DNA from: Gonatopus flavifemur
Taxonomy: Eukaryota; Arthropoda; Insecta; Hymenoptera; Dryinidae
Direction of reading: 5' to 3'
Length of the DNA: 64,000 bases
Assembly: GCA_018340375.1 (NCBI GenBank)
Contig: JAFFJZ010000007.1
Location: forward strand, 25,270,001 to 25,334,000
Below, piece by piece: positions 45,944 through 58,324 of the stretch (within the stretch, counting starts at the first letter, position 1; the number at the start of each line of letters is the position of its first letter). The notes below the pieces were generated by a model. That model was not told where the DNA came from and did no database searches. It was given only the letters and a program-made list of their open reading frames with translations. The position numbers and the translations under genes were made by a program.

Positions 45944-46078
45944 TTGAATATTTCTAATTTAGTAATCATATCCCCAAGAGAACACAAACCTTCTAGGTTG
46001 AATTCTCGTCCATTGTGCGTGAATTCGCGTTCATGGAACGTTCAATGGACCTTCAAATGTCCGGACGTTGAATATACC

Positions 46079-46213
46079 CAGTAGCGTGGTGAGAACATTT
46101 CTATTCTCTTTCAATTCGCGTGAAACCAAGGATAAGAGGCGGGATTTTCCCGCCTCTTATCCTTTGTTTCGTGTCAGTTGAAGAAAGACAGACAAGCTCT
46201 CACCCCGCCACTG
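46079..46213. mobile_element. 135-bp hAT-type hairpin MITE with 8-bp target duplication
   Basis: AATATACC is duplicated exactly at 46071-46078 and 46214-46221. Termini are CAGTAGCGTGGTGAG and CTCACCCCGCCACTG. The whole element folds into one hairpin, with a 3-nt loop (46145-46147) and strong central pairing GGATAAGAGGCGGGA/TCCCGCCTCTTATCC. It lies just 3' of the gene ending at 45943, probably in its 3' UTR, and within an island of GGACGTTC/GAACGTTC words. Confidence 0.92.
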
Positions 46214-46803
46214 AATATACCTCTATTGGACGTTCCTTGAACCTTCATGTTCTACTGGGGACTGTGACGCCCACTGTGAAACAATTCTTCCCGAAAATTC
46301 AGAAAATGTGACTATAATTCTTTACATTTTCGAAATTCTTTAATATTTTAAGATCCAGCAAAATTTTTCTGAAAATTCAGAAGGAAGTGGCTGTACAAAA
46401 TTACAGACACATTTTCTGAATTTTTCAGGAGGGTTTTTCTTACAGTATTGATGGGAATTTCAGTCTTGAAGACATTTCTATCATGCGCCCTATCGTGATT
46501 TTGTATTTATTGAAAAAAAAAACAACAACACTAGACTTTTATTCACACCTATCAAATTTTAGTGAATACCTTTCTCTCAGTGTAACGAGGGAGAAAGGGA
46601 ATAGAAAAACCACAATAAGTGAATATAGCAAGAACTTTATAAAAGACGAGGCAGACTCACAGGTGGTATAAGTACATTATAGTATATATCTCAAAATTCT
46701 TGAGAATGTGTTACATTTGTGTATGTAATATGTATATGGATATTTATTTTTCTTATTTACTCATTTATCCACTTGTTCATGAAGTTTTCTAGAAGATCCA
46801 ATG

Positions 46804-46809
46804 AATAAA
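46804..46809 (+). terminator. Possible polyadenylation signal AATAAA
   Basis: An AATAAA hexamer lies about 860 bases after the stop codon at 45943. It is one of several AT-rich candidates in the region. Confidence 0.3.
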
Positions 46810-49800
46810 ACAAAGTGCTCTTCTACAGTGCTTTGAGAAAATTACAAACACATACACATTATTCAAGAAAAAAGAGCACTTATAATAATGAGGATTTCAA
46901 AATCAATCGTTCATATACATATATATTTTTAATACCATTCACAAATGATATAAGTGTTCCCCACCATTACATCAGAATATTTCCTTGTAATTTCATCCAT
47001 GTAAGTCGCGTTTGAATCTATGATCTCAAAATTTCATTCGATATAAATCAAAAATATTAGAATAAAAATGCTTTTTCTTGCTTTCAAAAAATACTTCACT
47101 TGTTTCCACTCTCTGTTTGTTTTATTTTTGTTATAGATTTTCCGATGAATCATAATTAGCGTTCACAGAACGTTCCCAAATGTACCGACAAAGGATAGCT
47201 AGAGAACAAATATTATATCACATACGTCCATTGATGTAGAAGATTCTAAAAATAAGTTTAAATAATTTTGTGACAATATCAAAATTCATTTCCTGTGAAT
47301 GAATCCTTCGAAATGAGAGAACAGGCCTCCACACCCTTTTCTGTACGTTATAACGTAACATTGTGAAATTATTAGTAATTCTTCATCGAGAAATCAAAAT
47401 CTACATACTATATTGAGAATTTTGATTACAAGTGAAAATTTTTCCTCACGCTCATACAGCAATCATCAAATACGATTATTGAAATACAACGATTATTATG
47501 TAACAATGATCAACTATGGTCACGAAAGAAAGATTCTACGTGGAATGAATTGCAAGATACATGGGGATAAACATATATTCTTCCATTAATTCAGAAATCA
47601 AATGCTTATCATTTGTGGGTTGGATTCATTTTAGGTAACGATAATCCCTTATTAATTTTTTCTTGTTTTCACAATGTGATGCGATGAATAATGGCAATGT
47701 AACAATACAATCATTATCATTTCGATACTTGGTACTTTTTGGAAATCATAATTCTTATCCGTAGACTATTTCAAAATAAATCAAAAGACTGTGAAAAGAA
47801 TATTCTGTTGGTTCACCGTACTTTTATATAATCCTTCCATTCGATTATTCATATCAATTTCATTTATTCATCTAGTCCTTCAGGAACCATTTCACGTAAT
47901 AAACACTCCTCTCGCGAATTAAACATAAAACACTCAAAAACGCATATAATTACAAATTTTAATTTTTACAGTTTTTCAATCTTTTTGTAAAGACCATAAA
48001 ACATGATGTTATTGTTCATGATATCATTAAGTTGTTAATGGGTGTTTTGAACTTTAAATTTTGCATTGACACAACATTGCAAGCGTATATTCATTTGAAT
48101 GACTGGAACTTACTCTACTGAATTACATCTATCAATTATCAAATGATTTTACATCGATTTCAAACTTATGTAGCTCACTATATTATAACCGAAATAGAAG
48201 TTCTATCGAGAAATGTTAAGTTTCATCAGCGCAAAACACCTCGTTTACCTCGCTTCTCTGCCCATCACGTTTTGCGTGTAAACAACTTTTGAAGAGGAAC
48301 AACTTACCAATTGAATTAATCATGTATAAAATTGATATTCGAGATTTCAGTTGAATGCACACATATTTCACGATTCGATTGATCGAAATGGCTTCCAATG
48401 ACTCCATCGATTTGATTATAAAACTCCAGAGAACAAGTGGTATTAATTTGAAGTTGAAAAACATATGAAAGTAAACGTGACCTCGATGTACTATAAAATT
48501 GGTATATTTCCACATGGGATGGAGGCGATTATTTTGACAAAATGACAGAGATTTATGATGTTTCGTTTGTTTATCAACTGATTGCACATACGTTTTTTAT
48601 GAAAGGATTATTGAAATATTAATTATAAGAAGTCTCCAACTGATATGTTGATGAAGATTGAGCGATTGTTGAATTATATACTGAAAGTAATTGATGTTTC
48701 AACCAACCCAAATATATATAGTTCAATTTAATGGTCTGATACGTTCAATTATTGATTTATTGCATCGAAAAAGTAGTTCTAATTTTAAAAAATACAATAA
48801 ACTTTAGATTTAGACAATTCTTTTGTCCGGTCAAACTGAATCTATTTCACTAAATTCAAATAAGAATGCAGATAAATTAATTCCTAACGTTCAAAATAAT
48901 ATTCGTATCCTGATCTGAAACCATCAAGTTGGGATGACTTGTAAATTTTCAATATCACTCGATACAATATCTCATCATAACAAAAACTTTCACTGTGAAC
49001 CAGTGATTTAATTTAAAGTTGATAATTACATTTCAGCATTGTTCCCTTAAACTCGGTTTATATTTGTTCTCCTAATCCTAGAATTTTAACGCGTAGAGAA
49101 ACTTCTCGGTTCGGAACTTGATGTAAAAAATTCAAAAAGATTTTATAGATTACATAACTGTACAGCATTTGTTTAGATTTCGGTTAATAAGTGTGATGAT
49201 ATAAATGTAGATTCTCAAGAAGATATAATATGTACATACGATACACAGCATGTAAACTATGCATAATTTTAGTACAGAATACGCTAGAAATGAACTTGTA
49301 ATTCAAGTCTTGGAGCCACAGTGTTAATGCATATAATAGAAAGAGAAAAGAAAGAGGAAGAGAGAGAGAGAGAGAGGGGGGGGGGGTGAAAAAGTGCAGA
49401 GGAAATCGAATACAAGGAGGAGAATAATTTAGAATTTTCAATAAGAATTTGAATTTTCCAAAAGATCCTTTTGTATATCAAAGAAACAATTTTTCAGCGG
49501 TTTTTATTGCGCGTTGATAATCGAAATGTACTTCCCTCATCATTTAATTAGGATGAGATTGAAAGAACAAGAAAAGAACATGCATAAATAGAGTGAACTT
49601 AATTGAAATAATTGATCTAACGTTTTGCCTTGCAAATATCGCAAAATTTTAAATAAAATTCAAATTGTGACTGAATAAGAATAAAGATTTCTTTAGATTT
49701 GACTGATTACAGTAATTTAAGACTAAAAAGATCAACGAAAATTGTAAAAATTGTTTGTGCATTCAGGAATGTGTGTGTGCATTCAATGAAACAAAATTTC

Positions 49801-51148
49801 ATTAGCTATCATCTGAGCGTGTTCGTGCTTTCACAAATTTTGTAATGTGAAGAGAATCGAGGATTGCACTGATATTGAAATATATTATTGAATGCGATTG
49901 TCAAAGCATCATTTGCGTTTATCATAAGCGTGTATATGACAAGAATGAATTGGTGTTTAAATGATTTGATTTTGTTGATGGATATTCTTTGTTCTCTCAT
50001 ATCAATAGTACAATAACAGAAAAATTACAACATATATATTGAACTGAGACTGAATATAGATGGTTAGATAACACACATTATCCGAATTCGAATCAGTATA
50101 ATCTCAATGATATATCAAGGATTTTGTAGCCACGAGTATCCAATTGGAATTTTAGTAAGGAACTTGATGAAGATATAGTGAAACTCCACTGATTCCAATC
50201 CAAAAAATGATAAGTTTTTTTTGTAAATTCCTCAGCAATCGATTCATGATGAGAAACAACACTCTATGATGTGTGCGTGACAATGTTCGAATTGCATCTA
50301 TGCCGTATATGAATGTTGTGTTATATACGGGCTGTACATTTTTATATAAAATCATATTCCTATATGAATCGTATATGAACTCTCTGCGTACTAAGATCAC
50401 AAATCATAGACGTCGATTGACGTACTCTTAAAGACATTTTATCTTGCATTGTAGAGAAAAATTTCTGATTCAATCGATCGTAACTCTCTTCACGGTGTAT
50501 GGTGGCGCAGAAGGAATTCAATTCCACTCACAGAAATTTGATCTCCTTTGCTGACAAAGACGACTGGCACGCTGAACTTTCGACTGTTCATCTTTAAATT
50601 TTCAAACTCATAGAAAAAGTATACGTACATATATTTTAATGAATTTCTCGATTCAATAAATCATCATCAGATTTTGTATAGAATACCTATTTTTTTGCTC
50701 TAAAATCCGATGTCAAAGAATGAAAGCCAATGAAATGAATAGTTATTTTCTCCAGATAGTTATCGTAATGATATATTTGTCTGTGTCTGTACATTTCAAA
50801 TGGGTTTGATAATAATTTACGTTCTCTTATATATTTTGGAAATGATAGTTGAATTGATTCCGTTACAATTTCTCAACATTCGAAACAAATCCAGACTATT
50901 ATTGTCTATATTTTTATTTTATTACTTTGACATTATTTGTATTCAATTGACACAAAACTTTCACATCCATTCTAATGCGATCAATCAAAGATGTATCTTC
51001 GATTTGAGGAAATGTCGAAAAAGGATTTTTGTTTTCAAAAAGTTGTACGTGAGGTTTAGAGATTTAAGCCTTTTAAAATTGTTTTCTCTATATTTTTATC
51101 ATTTTCCACCAAACACGGTTTAGCATTGTCGCTGATATTAAAGAGCAG
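46810..51148. other. AT-rich region with no gene seen
   Basis: No exon with a family motif is visible. A (GA)n(G)n low-complexity tract lies near 49345-49387. The reverse ORFs at 48216-48587 and 49184-49481 have no recognisable domain. Confidence 0.45.
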
Positions 51149-51215
51149 ATGTGCAGTTTTTGTTGTGGAGAATTTGATGCCAATCATTTTGTTTGTCATC
51201 CCTACCTACACGGCA

Positions 51216-51530
51216 TGTCAGTTCAGAAAGACTTCATAACGAGTTCATTTGGAACCATGAAAATTCACCCAAGGGGAACAATAAATCAAAATCATGTCAA
51301 AATTTTTGCCAAAATGATCATTTTTTTGACAAAATGTCCAGAAACTCTTGAAACAAAAAATAGGTCAGATGAGGCCCAATTTTGGAGCATCATGCAAAAT
51401 GGGATCCCACCTGGCTCACTTTTTATTTCAAGAGTTTCTGAATATTTTGTCAAAAATTTGGACATGATTTTGACTTATTGTCCCCGTTGGGTCAGAATTA
51501 ATGCATTGAGAACTCTTCATGAAATTTGTG
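51216..51530. repeat. Foldback repeat with GTCAGTTCAGAAAGACTTCA arm
   Basis: Left GTCAGTTCAGAAAGACTTCA and right GCATTGAGAACTCTTCATGA pair imperfectly, as do inner blocks GAAACTCTTGAAA and TTTCAAGAGTTTC, and TTTTTGACAAAATG and TTTTGTCAAAAA. It shares arms with 19366-19458. The 129-codon ORF at 51149-51538 spans it and is probably not a gene. Confidence 0.7.
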
Positions 51531-51771
51531 CTGTTTGAGTAGGAACAATATTTAAATGTGATTTTCTTAGATTTTACAATGCGAAGGATAAGATTTGAAT
51601 TCCTTCGAATTCGAAATGTTTTTCAATTTCTGACCCGAGTGGAACTGGGTAGATTCCTGAACTGACCTTTAAGATTTACATTTACCTAAATTTCAATGGG
51701 TGTCATATTCAAAACAAAATCGCATTGATTAGAATTAAAATCGCCAATTCTATTCAATCGTTTCAGACAAC

Positions 51772-51852
51772 ATTACTAAACATGCAATATCCTGTCAAAA
51801 ACTGACAAATCTTTTCTGTCAGTTTTTGACAGGATATTCCATGTTCAGTAAT
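51772..51852. repeat. Hairpin with about 36-bp arms
   Basis: Left TATCCTGTCAAAAACTGACA pairs exactly with right TGTCAGTTTTTGACAGGATA, with weaker pairing outward to ATTACTAAACATG and CATGTTCAGTAAT. The loop is about 9 nt. Confidence 0.85.
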
Positions 51853-52078
51853 CCCGGACGAAACCAGGCAGAGATTGTTTTTTGATCAGATTTCCTGAGA
51901 CAGAAACCGTTCTAAGCCTGACAACCATTTTCTGTTCGGATCTGCCTGGCATTTTCAGCAGAGAATCCCATTGAATTTCGTAACATCCAATTGGAATCAG
52001 GATAATTTGTTATCAAGAAGATACGAGTGCAAAGGTGGCTTCATGTGAGAACATTATTTCTAAACAAAATACTCGGAA

Positions 52079-52245
52079 CTGAACTCATAAAAAAGTCTGA
52101 AGGTTTCAAGGATAAACCTTCGACGGTTTATCTAGTGATAGGAACAAATTTGTCTTCGAAATTCAAAACTTCGGTTCTGTACGGAACTAAATAAACCTTC
52201 GAAGATTCATCCCTGAAAATTTCAGACTTCTTTTTGAGTTCACTG
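52079..52245. repeat. Foldback with GAACTCATAAAAAAGTCTGA arms
   Basis: GAACTCATAAAAAAGTCTGA pairs with TCAGACTTCTTTTTGAGTTC. Internal GGTTTATC/AATAAACC words also pair. Confidence 0.7.
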
Positions 52246-52328
52246 TTCTTCATAAGCTCATGGAGTGAAAATTTACACTGAGAATCCAATTGCTGAGACT
52301 GGAAGGAAATTTTGTTTGCCCTTATTCG

Positions 52329-52641
52329 ACCCGGGGAAAAAAGTTTAGATCTGACTAGATCTGAAAGATTGCAATTTTAGCTTGTATTTGCCAACACGCG
52401 TGTTCAAATTCAAATCCATACATGGGAAAATATCAGAAAATTTGTGGTAATAGAACAAACAATTAATTGCTCATCAAAATTAAATGTGATTTTCGATTTA
52501 GATCTAACGAGATCTATACAGATCTAAGCAGATCTGTCAAGATTGAGATCTGAATAAATCTGAATCTGATCTTGTGAGCCGAAATTCGGATCTGATCAGA
52601 TTCGATGAGATCTAAATAGATCTAAACTTTTTTCCCTGGGT
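52329..52641. mobile_element. 313-bp foldback element, ACCCGGGGAAAAAAG termini, CAGATCTG words
   Basis: ACCCGGGGAAAAAAGTTTAG and CTAAACTTTTTTCCCTGGGT are near-perfect complements. Both run into AGATCT. The interior repeats GATCTAA, CAGATCT, TCTGATCTTG and AGATCTGAAT words on both strands. Confidence 0.88.
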
Positions 52642-52849
52642 AATCAATCTTTTTTTCAATGGTCAAAACTTCAGTTGAATGGAAAAAGTTTTCATCAGAT
52701 TAAGACGAAGAGTTTTTCAATTGAAACAGAAATATATTCCTTCTTGAATTCGAAGTATTGAACACAAAATTTTCCTATTGAGGTGAATTATGTTTTCCAT
52801 TGGGAACAAGATTCATCAGAATGAGGGCAAAGAAATTTCTTTTCAGCCT

Positions 52850-53000
52850 ACGAAATTGTGTTCTCAGTGCAGTCCTATAGAGTGAAAATACTGCAAGACC
52901 GATAAAAGTGAGATTTTCACTCCATGAGAATGGATTTATACTTTTTTGGAGTGAAAATTCTACTTTTATAAGAGGATGGAATGTCACTCTTCTGTTATTA
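52850..53000. repeat. GAGTGAAA-word patch
   Basis: GAGTGAAAAT and ATTTTCACTC words repeat in both orientations, as in the element at 3569-3845. Termini are not defined. Confidence 0.45.
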
Positions 53001-54872
53001 ATGAAAATTCTCGATTTTTCAATATTGTTAGCAGCTATATCAACGCCCCTACAAACAATGATTACCGGCGTTTCAATGGGCCGCTGATGGTCCGGCAATG
53101 CCGTTGAAGAGCGGTCACCTGGCCCTTTGAAACACTAGCAGTCGTGTTTGCTGGGCCTATTGAAAATGCTTGTCAGAATCGGACGAAAAATAGTTGTCAG
53201 GGTTTGAACGCTTTTGTTCCTGAAAATCCGGCCAAAAACTAGCAGGAAAATTTTCGTCTATTGTCAGTTAGATATCACAGTTGTGAATTAATAACATCCC
53301 TGGTAAGAAGTGGTCCAAAAATGAAGGAAGCGGGTATTGAAACAAATGAAACGCGAAAATGTTTCAATGCCCTCCTAAAACACGCCTAGATGACTCTTCG
53401 CTGACGCTTCCATTGCGTTTTCGTCGCGCTTCAACGCTTCATTTTCACCAAGAAAAATCGCCCCATAATTCACTCCCAATTCTGACAGCCATCTTCCTCA
53501 AGGAGGTTCTTACGGTTTCCTTAGGTCCTTCCTGTTACCCATACTCTATTGAAAAAATCTAGGCGAGAATCTGTTCAGGAATCCAGATGGGTTTCTATGT
53601 TGTGCTGTAGCGAATTCGAATAATTCCCCACAGATTTTCTTGAATTCTAAAGTTTCCTACATAAATTCCTCAAATAAGAAATTCTTGTGATAGATACTCA
53701 GCAGTCTCAGCTGGATTTTCAGGCTTTATATGGGGATTCCGAATGAATACATGAATTCTTATCTGGATGTTTACAATAAAATAATCAAATTCGTATGCGA
53801 ATATCCGTTCGTTTCGTCTATCGTTAATCAGATATTCATAATACTTCTGTGTTTTTTCCATCAAATGTTCAGTATTATTATGTTCTCGCTTTTCACATTG
53901 ATTCACTGATTTATCAAGTCGTTTTCTTAATTTTGTTTAAGATTTCAAATGAGTTTCAAGTTGACTTTTCTATAAATTGATTTTCTACAAGTTGATTTGT
54001 CTACAAATGCACCGAAGTGTCCCTTTGTGCGTCAGCAGAAGTCACAACGATAAATGATAATACGAAACAATGACAAACAAACGTACGACAAAATATTGTG
54101 TTTGGTGGATTACACTCCAATTATGATCAAAGTCACAATCGGAATCGCATCGAGAATATCTTCAATGTCCCAAAATTTCAGTGAAATCCTGAAAATACTA
54201 CAAGAGAATTTTGCAAAATACCTATTCTATGATAGAGATCGATCAATGTTCCAAAAGATTTGCCCTCATTTCATGAAAATTTGTAGGATATCTCGAATCG
54301 TTTAAACTTTTTTTTTGTATTCATTGTAAACAGAAAGTGAGAATATGTTCGTTATTACAACTTTTACAGCACAACCACTGATTTTTCATCTAAGAATTCG
54401 ATGGAATGGAGATGCAACGTTGGTGGTGAAATGGTGATGATGTCTATCCTTGGGAAGGTCGATTCTCTTCTATGGAGGATATATACATTTTTTATCGTTA
54501 TTTTATTGAAACTTATAAAAACTCGACATTTTTTCTATAAAAAAGGATCGATTCTTTACAAAATATGACATCACTACTGTGGAAATAAGGAAGAGCCTCC
54601 GTTCATGAAACTAGGTAATTCCCAGGTTTCTTGAATATTACATCTATGACCACAGATAATATCTTTATAAAAATTCCTGATTTCTTCCTTTATTTCCTTC
54701 ATTTCTTTCATTCCTCCAACAATATTCCACATTCATTTCACCGAAAACATGGCTGAAGGATCGGTGATTGCGTCCTCAGGGAATACCGTTCCTATACAAC
54801 ACATGGACCCACATGTCCTTTGAAATATTCTGGATATTCGATGAATCCTTGTGGAATATCTGCTATCGCTTA
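53001..54872. other. AT-rich region with no gene seen
   Basis: No exon is recognised. A CGTTTCAATG/CATTGAAAC-like word cluster lies near 53030-53450, and a decayed relative of the 38214 MITE at about 54436-54573. Confidence 0.4.
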
Positions 54873-55272
54873 CCCTGCTAAAAATTCCACGTAGGAAATG
54901 ATAAAATTTTTCCTATCGGTTTTATTGTGGTTTCTGAAACGAGAATTTCCGATGCTGTTTCGTGAATTCACGATAAAACTCTATCGGTGCTTATCATATT
55001 CTATGGAAATTTTAAAGAATTGTATATGTGGTTTTGTTGTGGAATTCCTATGAAAAAGAAATTAATTATTTGGAAAAATATAAACATGTTCACTCAAATC
55101 ACTAATACTTCTTCTATAGGAATTTTACAATAAAACCAGATACATTTCTCTGAAATCCTACAGAATACGAAAAGAACCGACAAAAGAATTCTATCGCAAA
55201 TTCTCGTTCCAGGACCCGTATTGAAACCGGTAGGGAAAATTTTATCGTTTTCTATGAAAAATTTTTGGCAGG
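54873..55272. mobile_element. 400-bp foldback element, CCCTGCTAAAAATT termini
   Basis: CCCTGCTAAAAATTCC and GAAAAATTTTTGGCAGG are complementary. TTA lies on both sides, a possible 3-bp duplication. The interior has ATAAAATTTTTCCTATCGG and its complement plus GAGAATTTCC/GGAATTCT words. It appears to be the parent family of the 46-bp element at 43581. Confidence 0.75.
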
Positions 55273-57829
55273 TTAAATTCAACTAACTCGAAGCTCTTTG
55301 AAAATTTCTTGGGCTACTCAAGTATGAATCATATTTTATATCAATCAATTCTTGATTTTATGGTATGCATACGAGATTAATCTGTATTCACATAAAAATG
55401 TACAATGTACAATGTACAATGTAAAATGTACGTGCATAATCATTTTTTTTCCATGAATTGCTCTTCATCGAGAGATTGAAATTTAGAGATCGAAACAATG
55501 TTAGAACGAATAATTACAGCGGTGACGAGGCTTGAAAAATGTTGTGTAAGCACTTACGGTATAGAAGTACAGGATTTTGTATATATATATATTAGTGTTG
55601 TGTGAAGTTTACATCTTGAATACTAGGTAGAAATGTTTTTCTTAAAATCTGTGTCATAATCAATGATTTGTCGAATGGATAGCGTAAGTAAACATCGAAC
55701 ACACTCGTTCCTCAATCGGACCGTCGATCTAAGCTTAACGTTACATCGAATAATCTTAACACATTAATTGACAAGGTTGCGATTATAAATATGAAGGGAA
55801 ATTAATAGAAGAGTTCGATAGATGAAAACTGTAGAGCACAACCTCGTTAAAATTGTGTCAGGTACAATTATTAGATATAGTATAATCATTTCTTTGAGTT
55901 AATTTTGTTTGCTTGAGAAAAAAATGTACAATTGGCCACTTTAATTTTCATTACTAGATATTTTTGAACTTATCAACTCCATGTTTAACTATAATGATAT
56001 TTGTATCCACTCCTCTGGAATATAACTGAACGTTTATAATATCATGGACAGGTTTTTGTAGGGCGGTTTAGGGCGAATGATATAATCTTACATTCCTTAT
56101 TTTACCCTGATCGTTCTACCTCATTTGATGGGAGGTAACAATATTCCAACCCGCACAGCACCGCCACGGATGAGACACGACGCCTCCGCGTCGCACGTCA
56201 TAGATGCTTCCTGGAGGCAACGAAGAAGAACCGTTCCATCTACCTTTAATCCACCCAACACAACGTGAATATAACATGTCTCATCGGTGACAGGGCTGTT
56301 AGGGAAAGGTCAAACACAAAATTGTATGAATTTTTCAAACATTTGATTCTTTGTTATTTGAATTAATAATATTTTGATTGATCCCATGTGAAAAATTTCA
56401 TGGAATGAATTGAATGATATTTATAAACATTTTAAAAACACAATCATTGAAATGAAACATGGATTTCAAACAAATCTCAAACATGATTCAACAGGGATTC
56501 CAAATTCACGCATACGTTTACAAGTTTTGTGGAAAATTGCTTAGTTGCATATGAAAAAGATTTTTCATTTCAATTACTTCTATTACCCAAAACATTGAAA
56601 AAGCAAATCAGTTACATATTTTCTTCTTGCTTTCCTTATTTACCTTTCCCATTTTATCTTTTTCTCTCTTTTGTTACAATTTTATATTGTTGCATACTCG
56701 TATAGTACGTAACATCGACAATATTTTTCAAAGTATCCAAATATACGTACTAAATTTACGTATTTATATATCTGTTTCACATAAATGTATATGTAATGTT
56801 CATATATATTTACATAAAACAGGGTTCTTATTTATACATAGTGATATATATATATATTTTTTTTTCGCATCCTTTGTATAATAATATTTATTATTAATTT
56901 ATTTTCACTATCAGTAACAAGACGTGTGCGACAAGTGAAAAAGTTGTTAGAGGAAAATAGGCTTTGTTTGTATAGTAAATTGACATGTAGGTGGGGGTAT
57001 TGTTTTTTTTCCTTTTTCGTAAGTGTTGACATGGATTTTTACATATAAGAGTGAGGTCGGAAAACATGATTTCGATATTTCGAACACGTACGTTCCTTTC
57101 TTGGTTCTGCTATCATTTTATTATTTCTCAAGTGAATCTTTGTTTTGAAAAAGTTTGTCGACGAAGTCTTTAATGATAAAATCATTCACATTCAATCTTC
57201 AGATAATCTCTTATCTCAAATAGATCCCTCTTTTGTGTACCATCGTGGTTGAACGTATAATATTGAATAATCGTCTGCACAGAGGCTTCAGATTACATTG
57301 ATAATGCATTTTTTTTGTATTTTATAATACCAAATATTTGAAATTCTCTTGAGACAAATTGAACAAAAATGAATTCTGATTATATAAATCCATCGATATA
57401 CAACATTTCCAGATACCAGAAAAGAGAGGAGATACATTAATTTTTGGGAAATGTATTTTTGTTGAAATCGTATGAGAGCTAACGATACGAACAAAATATC
57501 AATTCACAAACGTGTCCTTTGTGTTCCCTTTGCAGCCAAATCTTTTGTAGAGTATATAAATATACGTATTGCGAAGATTTTTGAAATCTATCAAATACAC
57601 ATCATAGCTGTACCTTTTTTGCGAGTTATGTGAATCAAGAACGCGAGTAAGTTAAAAAATATCTGGCATATCGAGAGAGTTTCTATACCTCAATCGGATG
57701 AATTTGTATTAGAAGTAGAAAATAGGAATCGTTTTTGATCGAATACTTGATTTTTTCGTCCTCACGATAACTCCTGGAATAGCGTAAAGAACAGCGAAAT
57801 GATTCATACATCTTTGAAGAGTGAATGTT
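55273..57829. other. AT-rich region downstream of the MATH-like gene
   Basis: It probably includes the 3' UTR of the minus-strand gene that ends at 58325 or 57830. A TGTACAA microsatellite lies near 55399-55433. No other gene is seen. Confidence 0.45.
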
Positions 57830-58324
57830 TCATAGAGGATCAGCTCTTCCCGCAGCCATTTTTGCTGCCCTTGAAGCCAGAGCGCCTAGAGAACAAACAA
57901 GTCCGGTTAAAGTTTCCCAGAAACTATTTCTACGTCTTTTATTGTACGTTCCAGTGGTTTGACCAATGTTTCCTGAAGAATAACGGTCGGAACAGTACGC
58001 GCTGGCATTGCTGGATCTCACGGATTTTGATTGTTGGAAAACACTGCTACTTCGCGCCTGACGAGGTTCGCTGCAAGTACTGTGTCTCGGGGATCCCCCG
58101 GTCGAGGTGGAAATGGACGTTCTTTGTTGAGCCCGGAACAATTCCGCCTCCTGAAGACGTTCCTGCAATTGCACGTTACTCAACCGACGATCCATCAATC
58201 TAACGAGATGCTGATGAACTAGACGATCCGTTTCCAAAACTGGTCTTTGGAATCTGCCGCTACTCAAGGATTCATTCGACGATGATACGTACGAGAGACG
58301 TTGCTGTTTTCTGGAATCCACTTG
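57830..58324 (-). CDS. In-frame extension after TGA: candidate readthrough domain (164 codons)
   Basis: After TGA (58327-58325) the same frame continues CAA GTG GAT... without a stop for 164 codons to 57830. The sequence looks coding: LVHQHLVRLMDRRLSNVQLQ, then ERLQEAELFRAQQRTSISTS (helical, charged), then a Ser/Arg-rich tail and a hydrophobic FWETLTGLVCSLGALAS near the end. TGA followed by C is the leakiest stop context in insects, and readthrough of such stops is well documented in Drosophila. Alternatives are an alternative 3' exon reached by splicing, or a recent nonsense change. I saw no intron in matching phase that would skip the TGA, though I could not test all. Confidence 0.65.
   Translation of the reverse strand, partial: QVDSRKQQRLSYVSSSNESLSSGRFQRPVLETDRLVHQHLVRLMDRRLSNVQLQERLQEAELFRAQQRTSISTSTGGSPRHSTCSEPRQARSSSVFQQSKSVRSSNASAYCSDRYSSGNIGQTTGTYNKRRRNSFWETLTGLVCSLGALASRAAKMAAGRADPL

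Noticed and set aside
51149..51538. 129-codon forward ORF (Cys-rich start)
   Set aside because: It covers an imperfect foldback whose arms also occur at 19366. The protein has no family motif, and its open frame is explained by the repeat.
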